This document shows, piece after piece, positions 42,727 to 53,023 of a stretch of DNA of 64,000 nucleotides; within the stretch, counting starts at the first letter, position 1; every line of letters begins with the position of its first letter. The position numbers were made by a program, and so were the translations under genes. Where the stretch lies: NCBI RefSeq assembly GCF_003403015.1, contig NZ_QURL01000004.1, positions 496,001 through 560,000 of the forward strand, in the 5' to 3' direction. The notes beneath the pieces were generated by a model. The model ran no database searches, was not told the origin of the DNA, and saw nothing but the letters and a program-made list of their open reading frames with translations. This DNA is from Fulvimarina endophytica. Lineage in GTDB: Bacteria; Pseudomonadota; Alphaproteobacteria; Rhizobiales; Rhizobiaceae.

Positions 42727-43650
42727 TCAGGCCGCCTTCTGCTTTCCTGTGGGCGCCGCCGCGCTCTTCAGGCGGTTCTGAAGCTCGGCCCAGACCTGGC
42801 TGCCGCCGGCGCGATCGGCCTCGCTCGCCTTGCGCAGGACCGTGTCGAGGCCGTCGAAGACCCGGCAGGAAATCGCGTTCTGGAAGTGCGAGGCGTCCTG
42901 CACCAGACAGTAGATCGTGACCTGGAACTGGATCTTGCCGATCTCGCTGGTCAGTACCAGGACTTGAGTCTCGGGACCTGCGATCTCGGCCCCGGCCTTG
43001 CGGCGGGCGAACTGGTGGAAGCGGGCCGCAAGCTCGCGATCGGCATCGAGGGTCTCGCGCGCGGCGGCCTCGATCAGCGCCATGGTCTGCCCGACGGCGA
43101 CCTCCCGCTCCATGGTGAGGAGAAAGCGATGGGGCGCATAATGCCGGGGCTGAGCCTCGACCTTCACCGGCCCCGAAAGAAGCACCGAATTGGGCAGCAT
43201 CACCGTGCGGCCGGTGCCGCAGAAGCCGGCATGGGTGGGCGGCAGTTCCATGATCGTGGTGGAGAAGAGGCCGTGATCGACGACCTCGCCATGAATGCCG
43301 TTCAGCTCGATCCGGTCGCCGACCTTGAACAGGTGGCCACCGAAGCGGAGGATCGAGCCCGCCACGCACATGATGAGTTCCTTGGTCGCGACGACCAGGG
43401 CGACGAGGACGGCGGTCAGCGAGAACAGCGCGTTCTGGATCTCGGCGAGCCAGATGCCGAGAAGACCGATGGCGATCACCGCATTGGTGAGCGCGCGCAC
43501 GGTGAAGCGGCGCCGGCGCATGAGGATCGGATCGGCACCGGAGGCAAACAGCCATTCGGCCGCAAAGCGCACCAGAAGGCAGCAGGCGAAGAGCCCGAGG
43601 CTCCACTTGAGATTCGAGGCAACACCGGACGGAATGAAGAAGTCCTGCAT
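42727..43650 (-). CDS. MscS-family small-conductance channel-like protein
   Basis: A 307-residue protein with three N-terminal membrane helices (about 13-33, 55-75, 78-98) and an MscS-type beta domain (FKVGDRIELNGIHGEVVDHGLFSTTIMELP, VMLPNSVLLSGPV). It probably opens under hypo-osmotic membrane tension and releases solutes. The helix before the beta domain has the Ala/Gly-type MscS pore pattern weakly. Single gene. Confidence 0.82.
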   Translation of the reverse strand: MQDFFIPSGVASNLKWSLGLFACCLLVRFAAEWLFASGADPILMRRRRFTVRALTNAVIAIGLLGIWLAEIQNALFSLTAVLVALVVATKELIMCVAGSILRFGGHLFKVGDRIELNGIHGEVVDHGLFSTTIMELPPTHAGFCGTGRTVMLPNSVLLSGPVKVEAQPRHYAPHRFLLTMEREVAVGQTMALIEAAARETLDADRELAARFHQFARRKAGAEIAGPETQVLVLTSEIGKIQFQVTIYCLVQDASHFQNAISCRVFDGLDTVLRKASEADRAGGSQVWAELQNRLKSAAAPTGKQKAA

Positions 43651-43762
43651 CCTTCGCGATCCTTAGCATCGAGCCTGTCGGCATGACGTCCCGTTCGCCG
43701 GGAAGCGAGGGGATCGGGGCCGGTCTACCGCGCCAAGGTTACCGAAACCTTTATCTTCCCAA

Positions 43763-46216
43763 TCACTTGCTCCCGTTGCGGGCGATCGCCCGACCGGCCC
43801 GCGCGCTCGGCATGGAAAGATCGGCGGACCAGCGCGCGTCGATCTCTGCGACCACGCCTGCGATATCGGTTGCCGGGCGCGGCTTGGCGAAGAAGTAGCC
43901 CTGCATGTCGGTGCAGCCCTCGTTGATGAGGATGTCCATCTGCTCGCGCGTCTCGATGCCCTCGGCAAGGACGTTCATGTTGAGGGCGCGCGAGAGGCTG
44001 ATGATCGAGCGGACGATGGCGATGTTCTCCGGACGCCGCAGGTCGCGCACGAAGGACTGGTCGATCTTGATCTTGTCGAAGGGGAAGCGGGAGATGTAGC
44101 CGAGCGAGGAATATCCCGTGCCGAAATCGTCCATGGAAAGCGTCAGGCCGCGCTCGCGCATTGCGCGCAGCATGCCGATGGTCCTGTCGCCCTCGTGCAT
44201 GAGGACCGACTCCGTGACCTCGATCTGAAGCCTTTTGGGGTCGAGGCCGGATTCGGCGAGTGCCCGGTCGAGATCCTGCAGCAGGGTCGCGCTGCCGAAC
44301 TGGATCGGCGACATGTTCACCGAGACCGAGAGGTCGGACGACCATGAGGCGGCCTCCCGGCAGGCCGTCTGCAGCGTCCAGGCGCCCATCTCCTCGATGA
44401 TCCCGATCTCCTCGGCGAGCGGGATGAACACGCTGGGGGAGAGGAACCCCCTGGTCGGGTGCTCCCAGCGCATCAGGGCCTCGAATCCGCTGACGGCGCA
44501 GCGCCCAGCATCCACGAGGGGCTGGTAGTGGAGGACGAGTTCGCCGTTTCTCACCGCCTGGCGCAGGTCGAACTCCATCTCGCGGCGTTCGCGCTGGCGC
44601 TCGCGCAGGACAGGAGTGAAGATGAGGGCCGACTGGCCGGTGCGCTTGGCTTCGTCGATCGCGAGATCGCAGTTCTGCAGGAGGAAGTCGGCATCCTCCT
44701 TGCCATCGCGCCGTGCGATGCTCGAATGGGCGAGACCGAAGAGCGGCGCGACCGCAATCCGCCGGCCCTCGATGTCGAAGGGTTCGGAAAGCGCGCCGAT
44801 CAGCTGGTCCGATATCGTCCTCAGACGCATGGCATCCTGGGGACCGGGAAGCAGGAGGCCGAACTCGTCGCCGCCGAGACGCGCGACGAACGCCTTCTTT
44901 CCGGTCTCCGCGCGCAGCCGAGCGCCGACCGCGACGAGGATCCCGTCGCCGATGGCGTGGCCATAGGTGTCGTTGATCGACTTGAAATTGCGCAGGTCGA
45001 GGACGAAGAGCGTCACGTCGTCCGCCCGCTTGGACAGCGCACGGTCCACTTCCTCGACGAAACGATAGCGGTTGGGCAGATCGGTGAGGCCGTCGTGAGC
45101 CGCGATATGCTCCAGTTCGCGGGCGATCTTCTGGCGCTCCGTCACGTCGTCGAAGGTGACGAGAAGACCGCGATCGGACATGCCGTGGCGCCGGACCGCC
45201 ATCACCTCGCCCCGCTCCGTCTCGGTCTGCATGGCGGCCGTCTCGTTCGGCGCCAGCGGTGCGTAGATGCGCGGATCGCTCAGGAACTTGCGGGCCGGGG
45301 TGCCGATCGGCTGGTGGCCGAAATAGGAGGCGAAAACCTCGTTCGCCATCACGAGGTTCTTCTTCCCGTCGAGCATGCAGAGCCCTTGGGTCATGTTGTC
45401 GAGGGCGGCCGAGAGATGGTCCTGCTTGGCCTCCAGCTGACCGGCCAGGGAATTCGACCGATTCGAAAGGGTCGCCGCCATGGACACGACCTGCGCATTG
45501 ATGGCCGAGAAACACTGCAGCATGGCGCGCGTCTCCGAGGGCGCACCTTGCGTCTCCGGTTCGCTCCATTCGTCCGAGCCGATATTGGCGGCCACCTTCT
45601 CGGCGTCGGACAGCGCCTTCAAGATCGATCGCGCGAGAAGCAGCGTGGCGGCGGCGAAGGCGGCGAGACTGACGGCGACGAGAGTGCCGATCATCCAGAA
45701 GCCGGTCTGGGCCTTTTCCTGCGCCTGCGTCTTCAGCATGTGAAGACTGCTCTGGGTGGTTGCGATCGCGTCTTCGAGTTCCTTCGAGAGACTGGCGAGT
45801 TCCGAGCGCGCGAAGCGTTGGGATACCACGCCGTCGGTCTGCGCCAGCCGGCTCAGCTGATAGCGCAGGTTGCCCATAGCATTGGCCGTGGACTGGGGAA
45901 GCGGGACCATCTGGGCGATGTCGATATCGGCGCGGATGAATTCGATGGCCTGCCGCAGATCGCCGGCCTCGCTGTCGCTGAGGCGTCCGCCCGCTTCGGC
46001 CGGTGCAAGCTCCCGGATCGTCTGGAGTTTCGTCTCGAGGACGTTCACCCGCTCCCGGGCCGCGAGCAGCCGGTCGAGCGGCACCACGGCGCTGTCATGG
46101 GTCTGCACCGACAGGTCGAGTGCGGCGGTCTGGGTTCGCAGGGACAGAACGGCGACGGCGATCGTCAGCACCACGAAGATGCAGCACGTCAACACCAGTC
46201 GTAGGACAATCGACAT
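43763..46216 (-). CDS. Membrane GGDEF-EAL protein with PAS domain
   Basis: An 817-residue protein. An N-terminal helix (about 5-28) and a second one near residue 175 flank a periplasmic four-helix-type sensor; a HAMP-like region, a PAS domain (about 275-385), a GGDEF domain (RLGGDEFGLL) and an EAL domain (GFEALMRW, DDFGTGYSSLGYI, LAEGIET) follow. Both catalytic motifs look intact, so it may make or break cyclic di-GMP. The ATG at 46216 is chosen since it directly precedes the first helix; an ATG at 46327 would add 37 residues without a ribosome site. Confidence 0.9.
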   Translation of the reverse strand: MSIVLRLVLTCCIFVVLTIAVAVLSLRTQTAALDLSVQTHDSAVVPLDRLLAARERVNVLETKLQTIRELAPAEAGGRLSDSEAGDLRQAIEFIRADIDIAQMVPLPQSTANAMGNLRYQLSRLAQTDGVVSQRFARSELASLSKELEDAIATTQSSLHMLKTQAQEKAQTGFWMIGTLVAVSLAAFAAATLLLARSILKALSDAEKVAANIGSDEWSEPETQGAPSETRAMLQCFSAINAQVVSMAATLSNRSNSLAGQLEAKQDHLSAALDNMTQGLCMLDGKKNLVMANEVFASYFGHQPIGTPARKFLSDPRIYAPLAPNETAAMQTETERGEVMAVRRHGMSDRGLLVTFDDVTERQKIARELEHIAAHDGLTDLPNRYRFVEEVDRALSKRADDVTLFVLDLRNFKSINDTYGHAIGDGILVAVGARLRAETGKKAFVARLGGDEFGLLLPGPQDAMRLRTISDQLIGALSEPFDIEGRRIAVAPLFGLAHSSIARRDGKEDADFLLQNCDLAIDEAKRTGQSALIFTPVLRERQRERREMEFDLRQAVRNGELVLHYQPLVDAGRCAVSGFEALMRWEHPTRGFLSPSVFIPLAEEIGIIEEMGAWTLQTACREAASWSSDLSVSVNMSPIQFGSATLLQDLDRALAESGLDPKRLQIEVTESVLMHEGDRTIGMLRAMRERGLTLSMDDFGTGYSSLGYISRFPFDKIKIDQSFVRDLRRPENIAIVRSIISLSRALNMNVLAEGIETREQMDILINEGCTDMQGYFFAKPRPATDIAGVVAEIDARWSADLSMPSARAGRAIARNGSK

Positions 46217-46519
46217 TGCCTGCTTCAAACTCCGGGTTCGGTCCTGTTCGGCCCGGACACTGACACAAGCACAATGACGTTTACTTAACGCGCGGAACAA
46301 TCGATCGATCGCATATTCGATCGCCATACGGGCGTTTTACAGGCTTAAATCATTGCTGGCCAAGCGAAAGCGGGGCGATGCGGACGAATGCGGGACGATC
46401 TGGAGCGATGCAGGAATATCGCGGTCGGCGCGTGAATTGCATGGATCGAACGCTTCGGAAACGAAATCGAGGCGCCCCGCGATAGGCATGGCGGCCTTCC
46501 ACGGTTATAGGCCGGCGTC
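46217..46519. other. 303-bp divergent promoter region
   Basis: Separates the GGDEF-EAL gene and the ABC transporter gene. It has an AATCGATCGATCG run near 46298 and no clear gene or strong palindrome. Confidence 0.6.
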
Positions 46520-48355
46520 ATGGCAGATCCCGAACAGACCCCCCTTGCCCGCAAACCCCGCAAGCTGCGCCTGAAACAGCGTGAGGATCGCGGCGTGATG
46601 CTGCGGCTCATCCGGCGCATGTTCGAGGAAAACGCCCATCGCTTCGTCAAGCAGTATGCGATCGCGATCGTCTGCCTGATCCTCGTTGCGGGAACCACCG
46701 CCTTCCTCGCCTGGATCATGCGAGACGTGATCGACGAGATCTTCGTGGAGGGCAATCGCGCGGCGATCGTCACCCTGCCGCTCATCGTCTTCCTCACCTT
46801 CGTCGTGCGGGGCTTTGCCTCCTACGGCCAGGGCGTTCTTCTCGCGCGGATCGGCAACAACATCGTCGCGCGCTATCAGCGGCGGCTCTTCACCAAGCTG
46901 ACGGAGCTGTCGGTCGACTTCTTCGCCGACAACCGCTCCGCCCAGCTCGCCGCCCGCGTCAACCAGAACGTGACCGGCATCCGCGACACGCTGAACCTCA
47001 CCATCACCTCCCTTGCCCGCGACCTGCTCAGCCTCGTCTTCCTGGTGGGCGTGATGATCTACCAGGATCCGATCCTCTCCTTCATCGCGCTGCTCGCCGC
47101 GCCGCCCATCACCATCATGATCGCGGGGCTCGCCCGGAAACTGCGAACCGCGACACGCGAGGTGGTGGACGTCAACGCCCGCGTCCTCGCCTCCATGCAG
47201 GAGGCCGCCCAGGGCATCACCGTGGTCAAGGCGTTCACCATGGAGCGCCCCCTCACCGAGCGCCTCGAAGTCCTCGTGGAACGGGCCGAGGAGCGCTCCA
47301 ACCGCATCGCCTCGATCACCGAGCGCACGACGCCGGTCACCGAGGTCGTCGCGGGCCTCGCGATCGCCGGCGTCATCGCCTATTCGGGCTATCGCGCCAT
47401 CGTCTACGGCTATTCGCCGGGCGCCATGTTCGCCTTCATCACCGCCCTGCTTCTCGCCTACGATCCGGCACGGCGCCTCGCCAAACTCCAGGTCCAGCTC
47501 GAACGGGCTATGGTCAACGCCGCGATGATCTACGAGATCCTCGACATCGAGCCGCGCCAGGCCGATGCGGGCAATGCCCGCCCGCTCGCGATCGACAGGG
47601 GCGAGATCGTCTTCGACGACGTGACCTTCTCCTATCATCCGAGCGAGAAGGTGCTGAGGAATCTCAGCTTCACCGCGCCCGCGGCGAAGACCACCGCCGT
47701 CATCGGCGCCTCCGGCGGCGGCAAGTCGACCATCGTCTCCCTCATCCAGCGCTTCTACGACGTGGAAGGAGGCGCCATCCGCGTCGACGGGACCGATATC
47801 CGCGAGGTGACGAAGGCCTCGCTGCGCAGCCAGATCGCCTACGTGCCCCAGACGCCGTATCTGTTCGAGGGAACCATCGGCGAGAATATCCGCCTCGGAC
47901 GCCCCGACGCGAGCGACGAGGAGGTGCGGGACGCCGCGCGCAAGGCCCAGGCCGAAGAGTTCATCCTGCGCCAGCCGGAGGGCTACGACACGCCGCTCGG
48001 CGAGAACGGCGTGACCCTTTCCGGCGGCCAGAGACAGAGGCTCTCGATCGCCCGCGCGCTGGTGCGCAATGCGCCGATCCTGCTTCTCGACGAAGCGACG
48101 AGCGCCCTCGACACCCAGTCCGAGACCCTCGTCCAGGAGGCGCTGGAGGCGGCCATGCGCGACCGCACGACCATCGTCGTCGCCCATCGTCTGTCCACGA
48201 TCGTCAATGCCGACCAGATCCTCGTCATCGACAAGGGCGTGATCGCGGAAGCCGGCACCCACGAGGAGCTTGTCGACAGGCCCAATGGCCTCTATGCCCG
48301 TTTCTACGCCCTGCAGAACAGACGCCAGGGCGACGACATCGTGACGCTCGCCTGA
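46520..48355 (+). CDS. ABC exporter, MsbA-like half-transporter
   Basis: A 611-residue fusion of a six-helix ABC membrane domain (about 40-330) with an ATPase domain: Walker [11 protein letters not shown]-loop [15 protein letters not shown], Walker [13 protein letters not shown] and H-loop VVAHRLS. Works as a homodimer and probably flips lipids or exports hydrophobic compounds. A basic, cytoplasmic N-terminus of about 35 residues precedes the first helix. Upstream of dapB, though not obviously related. Confidence 0.92.
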   Translation: MADPEQTPLARKPRKLRLKQREDRGVMLRLIRRMFEENAHRFVKQYAIAIVCLILVAGTTAFLAWIMRDVIDEIFVEGNRAAIVTLPLIVFLTFVVRGFASYGQGVLLARIGNNIVARYQRRLFTKLTELSVDFFADNRSAQLAARVNQNVTGIRDTLNLTITSLARDLLSLVFLVGVMIYQDPILSFIALLAAPPITIMIAGLARKLRTATREVVDVNARVLASMQEAAQGITVVKAFTMERPLTERLEVLVERAEERSNRIASITERTTPVTEVVAGLAIAGVIAYSGYRAIVYGYSPGAMFAFITALLLAYDPARRLAKLQVQLERAMVNAAMIYEILDIEPRQADAGNARPLAIDRGEIVFDDVTFSYHPSEKVLRNLSFTAPAAKTTAVIGASGGGKSTIVSLIQRFYDVEGGAIRVDGTDIREVTKASLRSQIAYVPQTPYLFEGTIGENIRLGRPDASDEEVRDAARKAQAEEFILRQPEGYDTPLGENGVTLSGGQRQRLSIARALVRNAPILLLDEATSALDTQSETLVQEALEAAMRDRTTIVVAHRLSTIVNADQILVIDKGVIAEAGTHEELVDRPNGLYARFYALQNRRQGDDIVTLA

Positions 48356-48398
48356 TCGGGCGGGCGGGACCGCTCGGCAAGCGCGAAGGCGAGATGGC

Positions 48399-49232
48399 AT
48401 GGACGACACTCAGATCGTGGTTTTCGGTGCGGCGGGCCGCATGGGGCGGACGATCGTCAGGATCGTCGCCGAGGCCCGTGGCGCGAAACTCGTCGGCGCG
48501 CTCGAGCCGGCCAGTTCGTCGGCGCTCGGCGACGATGCGGGAATGCTCGCGGGCCTGAAGCCGCTCGGGGTCACCGTGACATCGGACATCGCGTCCGCGC
48601 TTTCGAAGGCCGATGCGGTGATCGACTTCTCAGCGCCCGGCGCGAGCGCGATGCTGGCCGAAGCGGCCGCGAAGGCCGGCGCTGCCCATATCATCGGAAC
48701 GACCGGGTTCTCGGCCGATCACGAGGCGGCGATCGCACGGGCCGCCGAGCGCTGCGCGATCGTCAAGTCCGGCAATATGAGCCTCGGCGTCAACCTGCTC
48801 GCCGGTCTCGTCGAACAGGCGGCCCGGGCCCTGCCCTCCGACCTCTTCGATATCGAGATCCTCGAAATGCATCACCGCCACAAGGTGGACGCGCCGTCCG
48901 GCACGGCGCTGCTTCTGGGCGAGGCGGCGGCGAAGGGCCGTCAGGTCGACCTCGCCGAGGAGAGCGTGCGGGTGCGCGACGGACAGACCGGCCCGCGCGA
49001 GGCCGGCACGATCGGCTTCGCCACGCTTCGCGGCGGCTCGGTGGTGGGCGAGCATTCGGTGATCTTCGCCGGCGAAGGCGAACGCATCGAGCTCACCCAT
49101 CTGGCCGGCGACCGGGAGATCTTCGCGCGCGGCGCGGTCTCGGCCGCCCTGTGGACCAAGGGCCGCGCGCCCGGCCTCTATTCCATGCGGGACGTTCTCG
49201 GCCTCGGCGCCGAAACGACCGGACGACCCTGA
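48399..49232 (+). CDS. dapB: 4-hydroxy-tetrahydrodipicolinate reductase
   Basis: A 277-residue DapB. The NAD(P) motif [10 protein letters not shown] (8-17) and the active-site segment [17 protein letters not shown] are present. It makes tetrahydrodipicolinate in lysine and peptidoglycan (diaminopimelate) synthesis. 43 bp after the ABC gene and 40 bp before gpmA; the dapB-gpmA order is common in rhizobia and Brucella-like genomes. Confidence 0.96.
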   Translation: MDDTQIVVFGAAGRMGRTIVRIVAEARGAKLVGALEPASSSALGDDAGMLAGLKPLGVTVTSDIASALSKADAVIDFSAPGASAMLAEAAAKAGAAHIIGTTGFSADHEAAIARAAERCAIVKSGNMSLGVNLLAGLVEQAARALPSDLFDIEILEMHHRHKVDAPSGTALLLGEAAAKGRQVDLAEESVRVRDGQTGPREAGTIGFATLRGGSVVGEHSVIFAGEGERIELTHLAGDREIFARGAVSAALWTKGRAPGLYSMRDVLGLGAETTGRP

Positions 49233-49272
49233 TTCCCTCTCCTAAACCTCCTCTCTCAAAGGACCCATCCCG

Positions 49273-49896
49273 ATGTCCGGCACCCTCGTCCTCGTCCGCC
49301 ACGGCCAGAGCGAATGGAACAAGAAGAACCTCTTCACCGGCTGGAAGGACCCCGACCTCACCGAGGCGGGCGTCGCGGAGGCGAAGGCTGCGGGCGAACG
49401 CCTGAAGGCCGCCGGCCACGCCTCCTTCGACAGGGGCTTCACCTCCAAGCTCGGCCGGGCCCAGCGCACCCTGAAGCTCATTCTCGAGACCATCGGCCAG
49501 ACCGATCTCGAGATCAGCGAGAACGTCGCCCTCAACGAGCGGGACTATGGCGACCTTGCGGGTCTGAACAAGGACGATGCGCGCGAGAAGTGGGGCGAGG
49601 ACCAGGTGCATGTCTGGCGCCGGTCCTACGACGTGCCGCCCCCGGGCGGGGAAAGCCTGAAGGACACGGGCGCGCGGACCTGGCCCTATTATCTCCACGT
49701 GATCCAGCCGACGGTCCTGCGCGGCAACACGGTCATCGTCTCGGCCCACGGCAATTCCCTGCGCGCGCTGGTGATGGCGCTCGAAGGCCTGACCCCGGAC
49801 GAGATCCTGAAATACGAGATCGCGACCGGCGTTCCCATCGTCTACAAGCTCAATGCGGATTCGACGATCGCCGAGAAGAGCGTCCTCGAAGCCTGA
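49273..49896 (+). CDS. gpmA: 2,3-bisphosphoglycerate-dependent phosphoglycerate mutase
   Basis: A 207-residue GpmA of the short alphaproteobacterial type. The phosphohistidine motif [10 protein letters not shown] opens the protein (His about 10) and [13 protein letters not shown] and [12 protein letters not shown] carry further active-site residues. Interconverts 3- and 2-phosphoglycerate in glycolysis. Confidence 0.95.
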   Translation: MSGTLVLVRHGQSEWNKKNLFTGWKDPDLTEAGVAEAKAAGERLKAAGHASFDRGFTSKLGRAQRTLKLILETIGQTDLEISENVALNERDYGDLAGLNKDDAREKWGEDQVHVWRRSYDVPPPGGESLKDTGARTWPYYLHVIQPTVLRGNTVIVSAHGNSLRALVMALEGLTPDEILKYEIATGVPIVYKLNADSTIAEKSVLEA

Positions 49897-49906
49897 GAGC
49901 CCGGCT

Positions 49907-50401
49907 ATGGACACGCAGCCCTCGATCCGTCCGGCCGAGCGTGAGGACCGCCCAGCCATCTGGGCGATCCTCGAACCGGTTCTGAGGGCCGGCGAGACCT
50001 ATGCCCTCGACCGCGACCTCACCGAGGACGCGGCCCTCGACTATTGGCTCGGCACCGATCGGACGAGCTTCGTCGCCCTCCTCGACGGCGAGATCCGGGG
50101 CACCTACTACCTGAAGCGCAACCAGGCCGGTGGCGGGTCTCATGTGGCCAATTGCGGCTATGCGGTCTCGGAGAAAGCGCGCGGACGCGGCCTTGCCCGG
50201 GCGATGGCGCTTCATTCCTTGAGCGAGGCCGGGCAGCGCGGCTTCCGGGCGATGCAGTTCAACTTCGTCGTGGAGGCGAACGCCGCAGCCGTCCATCTGT
50301 GGCGCTCGCTCGGCTTTGCCGAGGTCGGGCGCCTGCCGAAGGCCTTCGATCACCCCGTGGACGGCCCCGTCGACGCCCTCGTCTTCTGGCGCGATCTGTG
50401 A
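49907..50401 (+). CDS. GNAT-family N-acetyltransferase
   Basis: A 164-residue GNAT protein with the acetyl-CoA motif GYAVSEKARGRGLARAM and FVVEANAAAVHLWRSLGF near the end. Substrate unknown. 11 bp after gpmA, so probably co-transcribed. ATG at 49907 preferred over an open upstream frame that overlaps gpmA. Confidence 0.85.
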   Translation: MDTQPSIRPAEREDRPAIWAILEPVLRAGETYALDRDLTEDAALDYWLGTDRTSFVALLDGEIRGTYYLKRNQAGGGSHVANCGYAVSEKARGRGLARAMALHSLSEAGQRGFRAMQFNFVVEANAAAVHLWRSLGFAEVGRLPKAFDHPVDGPVDALVFWRDL

Positions 50402-50532
50402 CGCACAGGGCCGGCTGAGCGGCGCGAAACTTGACGCCTAGCCCGCGAAAACCGGGAAATCCTCGGCTTGCGGCGGCCCCTTGCGATCTGCTACCGGCGC
50501 CTGGGCACCGAAGCGAAAACTCTGGAGATCCC

Positions 50533-51081
50533 ATGTCCGACCGTATCGTCATGCGCACCGGCGAAGCTCTCGTCGCAGGCGGGCCTCCGGGCACCGCGGC
50601 CGAACCCGAGGTCGTCATCGGCGAGCTCGACGGCCCGGTCGGGACCGCGCTCGCGACGCTGACCGGCGATCAGGTCGCCGGACACAGCCGCGTCTTCGCG
50701 CTGCTGAACACCGACATCATGGTCCGCCCGGTCACGCTCTGCGTCTCGAAGGTGACCGTCGAGGACCTGCGCTATACCAACATCCTCATGGGAACCGTCC
50801 AGTTCGCCATCGCCAACGGTGTTCTCGACGCCGTGCGCGAGGGCATCCTGCCCAAGGACAAGGTCAACGATCTCGGCATCATCTGCTCGGTCTGGCTCGC
50901 CCCGGCGATCATCGAGCAGGAGACGATCGACCACAAGGCGCTGTTCGAGATCCATCGCAAGGGCATGACCAATGCCATCCGCAAGGCGATGACCAACGAG
51001 CCGTCCATCGACTGGCTCCTCGAGAACCAGGACAAGATCGTCCATAAATACTACCAGCAGGGTCTCGACGGAAAGATCTGA
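50533..51081 (+). CDS. Formaldehyde-activating enzyme (Fae) homologue, divergent
   Basis: A 182-residue protein clearly of the Fae family: RTGEALV near the start, TLCVSKVTVEDLRY, DAVREGILPKDKVNDLGIICSVWLAP and the helical C-terminal part ALFEIHRKGMTNAIRKAM. True Fae links formaldehyde to tetrahydromethanopterin. Here the segment aligning with VAHIDLIIG of Fae reads AAEPEVVIG, so the catalytic His seems replaced by Glu (about residue 24), and the glycine-rich QHGVAMAV part also differs. It may bind a related substrate or have another role (Fae2/Fae3-type). GGAG is 5 bases upstream of the ATG. No tetrahydromethanopterin genes are seen in the window. Confidence 0.82.
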   Translation: MSDRIVMRTGEALVAGGPPGTAAEPEVVIGELDGPVGTALATLTGDQVAGHSRVFALLNTDIMVRPVTLCVSKVTVEDLRYTNILMGTVQFAIANGVLDAVREGILPKDKVNDLGIICSVWLAPAIIEQETIDHKALFEIHRKGMTNAIRKAMTNEPSIDWLLENQDKIVHKYYQQGLDGKI

Positions 51082-51159
51082 CCGGATCGATCCCATCAAC
51101 GGGGAGCGTCTTCGTCCCGGCATGACCGGCAAGAGACGAGGACGCCACAAAGAGAACCA

Positions 51160-51194
51160 GCCGCCCGCAGCCTTCCGGCGCGGGCGGCTTTTTT
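51160..51194 (+). terminator. Rho-independent terminator after Fae-like gene
   Basis: GCCGCCCGC (51160-51168) and GCGGGCGGC (51180-51188) form a perfect 9-bp GC stem with an 11-base loop, followed by six T. A clear intrinsic terminator about 80 bp after the stop. Confidence 0.92.
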
Positions 51195-51290
51195 CGTTTC
51201 GCCGTTCATCATCGCGAATACGCAAGGGCGCCGACGAACGCGATGGCCCGGCCCCGGCATAACCCTTGGTCGCGGGCCATTGCCCTGGCG

Positions 51291-52256
51291 TTAGCGAGGG
51301 CTTTTCAACGCCGCGATCTGATCGGCGAGCGCGGCCCTGCGCTCGCCGGGCGCCCGCTCCCGGCCCACCGTCGTATCCTCCGCCGTCTGGTGCTCGAGCT
51401 GTGCGTTCACCTCGGCCCCGGCGAGGAGGACGATCATCATGATCCACGTCCACATCAGGAAGACGATGACCGAGGCCATCGACCCATAGGTCGCGTCGAA
51501 ATTCTTGATGTTGGAGGCGTAGAAGGAGAAGGCCACCGAGGCTGCGAGCCAGCCGAGGATCGTCAGCACCGCGCCGGGCGTCAGCCATTTCACCTTCGCG
51601 CCGCGCCGGTCGGGTCCGAGCCGGAACAGGGCACCGACCCAGAGGACCGCGATCACGGCGAGGACGATCGGCGGCACCACGGCGACCACCCAGGCGAGAC
51701 TGGACGGAATCGGCAGGACCGAGAACACCGAAGGCAGGACCACGATCGTTCCGAGCGCCAGGATCACGAGAACGATGCTGGCGAGGACGAAGCCCATGGA
51801 CAGAAGATTGGTCTTCAGGAAGCCCCGATCGTCCGTCTCCTCATAGGCGATGTTCATCGCCTTGAAGAGGGCCTTCACGCCTTTCGTCGAGGAATAGATC
51901 GACAGGAGAAGAGAGCCGGCGAAGGCGAAGGACAGGGACGAACTCGACTGGCTGGTCAGGCGCTGGAGCTGGCCCTCCAGAACTTGGAGCGCACTCTGGG
52001 GAACGATGCCTTCGAGATTTGCGACGTGGGACTGGATCGTCTGCGGGTCTGCGACGAGACCATAGATCGAAACGAGCGCGGTGATCGCCGGAAACAAGGC
52101 GAGAAGGACATAGAAGGTGATGCCGGCCGCAATCAGCGTCACACTGTGCTCGTCGAAGCGGTCCTTGACGCGGGACAGGACCGCGCCCCACCCCTTCGCG
52201 GGCATCTGCGTCGGCGAATGGGCATGGCGTCCCGCGCTGGTCTCGCTGATGGTCAT
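51291..52256 (-). CDS. YihY/BrkB family inner-membrane protein
   Basis: A 321-residue membrane protein with about six helices. Family marks include SVTLIAAGITFYVLLALFPAIT and NFDATYGSMASVIVFLMWTW. Often annotated as ribonuclease BN by mistake; it is a membrane protein of unclear role, possibly in envelope integrity. Single gene. Confidence 0.87.
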   Translation of the reverse strand: MTISETSAGRHAHSPTQMPAKGWGAVLSRVKDRFDEHSVTLIAAGITFYVLLALFPAITALVSIYGLVADPQTIQSHVANLEGIVPQSALQVLEGQLQRLTSQSSSSLSFAFAGSLLLSIYSSTKGVKALFKAMNIAYEETDDRGFLKTNLLSMGFVLASIVLVILALGTIVVLPSVFSVLPIPSSLAWVVAVVPPIVLAVIAVLWVGALFRLGPDRRGAKVKWLTPGAVLTILGWLAASVAFSFYASNIKNFDATYGSMASVIVFLMWTWIMMIVLLAGAEVNAQLEHQTAEDTTVGRERAPGERRAALADQIAALKSPR

Positions 52257-52540
52257 GGATATCCGTCCCCCGAGGTGATCCGTTGCGTTGGCCGCCTCGC
52301 TTCAGGATCGCGATCGCGCGGCTTCTCCGTTGCGGAAGTTCCCGGCGCGAGCGAAGTTCCCGACATTGCCGCATTTTCGACATTTTATGGCCGGGTCCCT
52401 CGGGACTTGTTGGGAGTTTGCACCCGTCCGGCGATGCGAAGACCGGAGCCTGAACCGGTGGTGAACGCCCTCGACGGAGAGGGTTCAGAGACGGGATGCG
52501 AGACTGGAACCATCGAAACCGATCGCGAAAGAGCCCTCCG

Positions 52541-52927
52541 ATGACCTTCTCCACGATGATCCGCAATGCCTGTCTCGCCGCAGCCGTCGCCGCCGCGACA
52601 CTCGGTGCGAGCCTTGCTCCGGCAGCGGCCGACAGCGTCCGCTTCGGCGTCACCATCGGCAATGGTCCGGTGGTCGTGGATTCGCGCCATGGAGGCTGGG
52701 AGCGCGGGGATCGCGGCCGCCATCATCGGCGCGATGCGCGCCGGGACCGGGGTTGCAGCCCGCGCGAGGCGGTTCACAAGGCCGCCCGCATCGGAGTTCG
52801 CCATGCCCGCGTCGTGCGCGCCAATGGTCGCTCCATCGCCGTCGCCGGCCGCCTCGGCGGCGAGCGCACGGTCGTCCGCTTCGCCGACCGGCGCGGCTGC
52901 CCCGTCGAGCGCGTGCGCTCGCGCTGA
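52541..52927 (+). CDS. Secreted basic hypothetical protein
   Basis: A 128-residue protein with a signal peptide cleaved near APAAA-D (about residue 30) and an Arg/His/Gly-rich mature part (GDRGRHHRRDARRDRG), followed by a compact segment with two Cys. I do not recognise a family, but such short exported basic proteins are common in rhizobial genomes. The ATG at 52541 fits the signal peptide. Confidence 0.65.
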   Translation: MTFSTMIRNACLAAAVAAATLGASLAPAAADSVRFGVTIGNGPVVVDSRHGGWERGDRGRHHRRDARRDRGCSPREAVHKAARIGVRHARVVRANGRSIAVAGRLGGERTVVRFADRRGCPVERVRSR

Positions 52928-53023
52928 GGCTGGTTCGAACGAAGAGCGGCCCCGCCGGGCATAACCAGCGAGGCCGTGGCTCGAGCCACTTCAGTCTTTA
53001 ACCGTCGGGTCCGCCGGCCCGCC

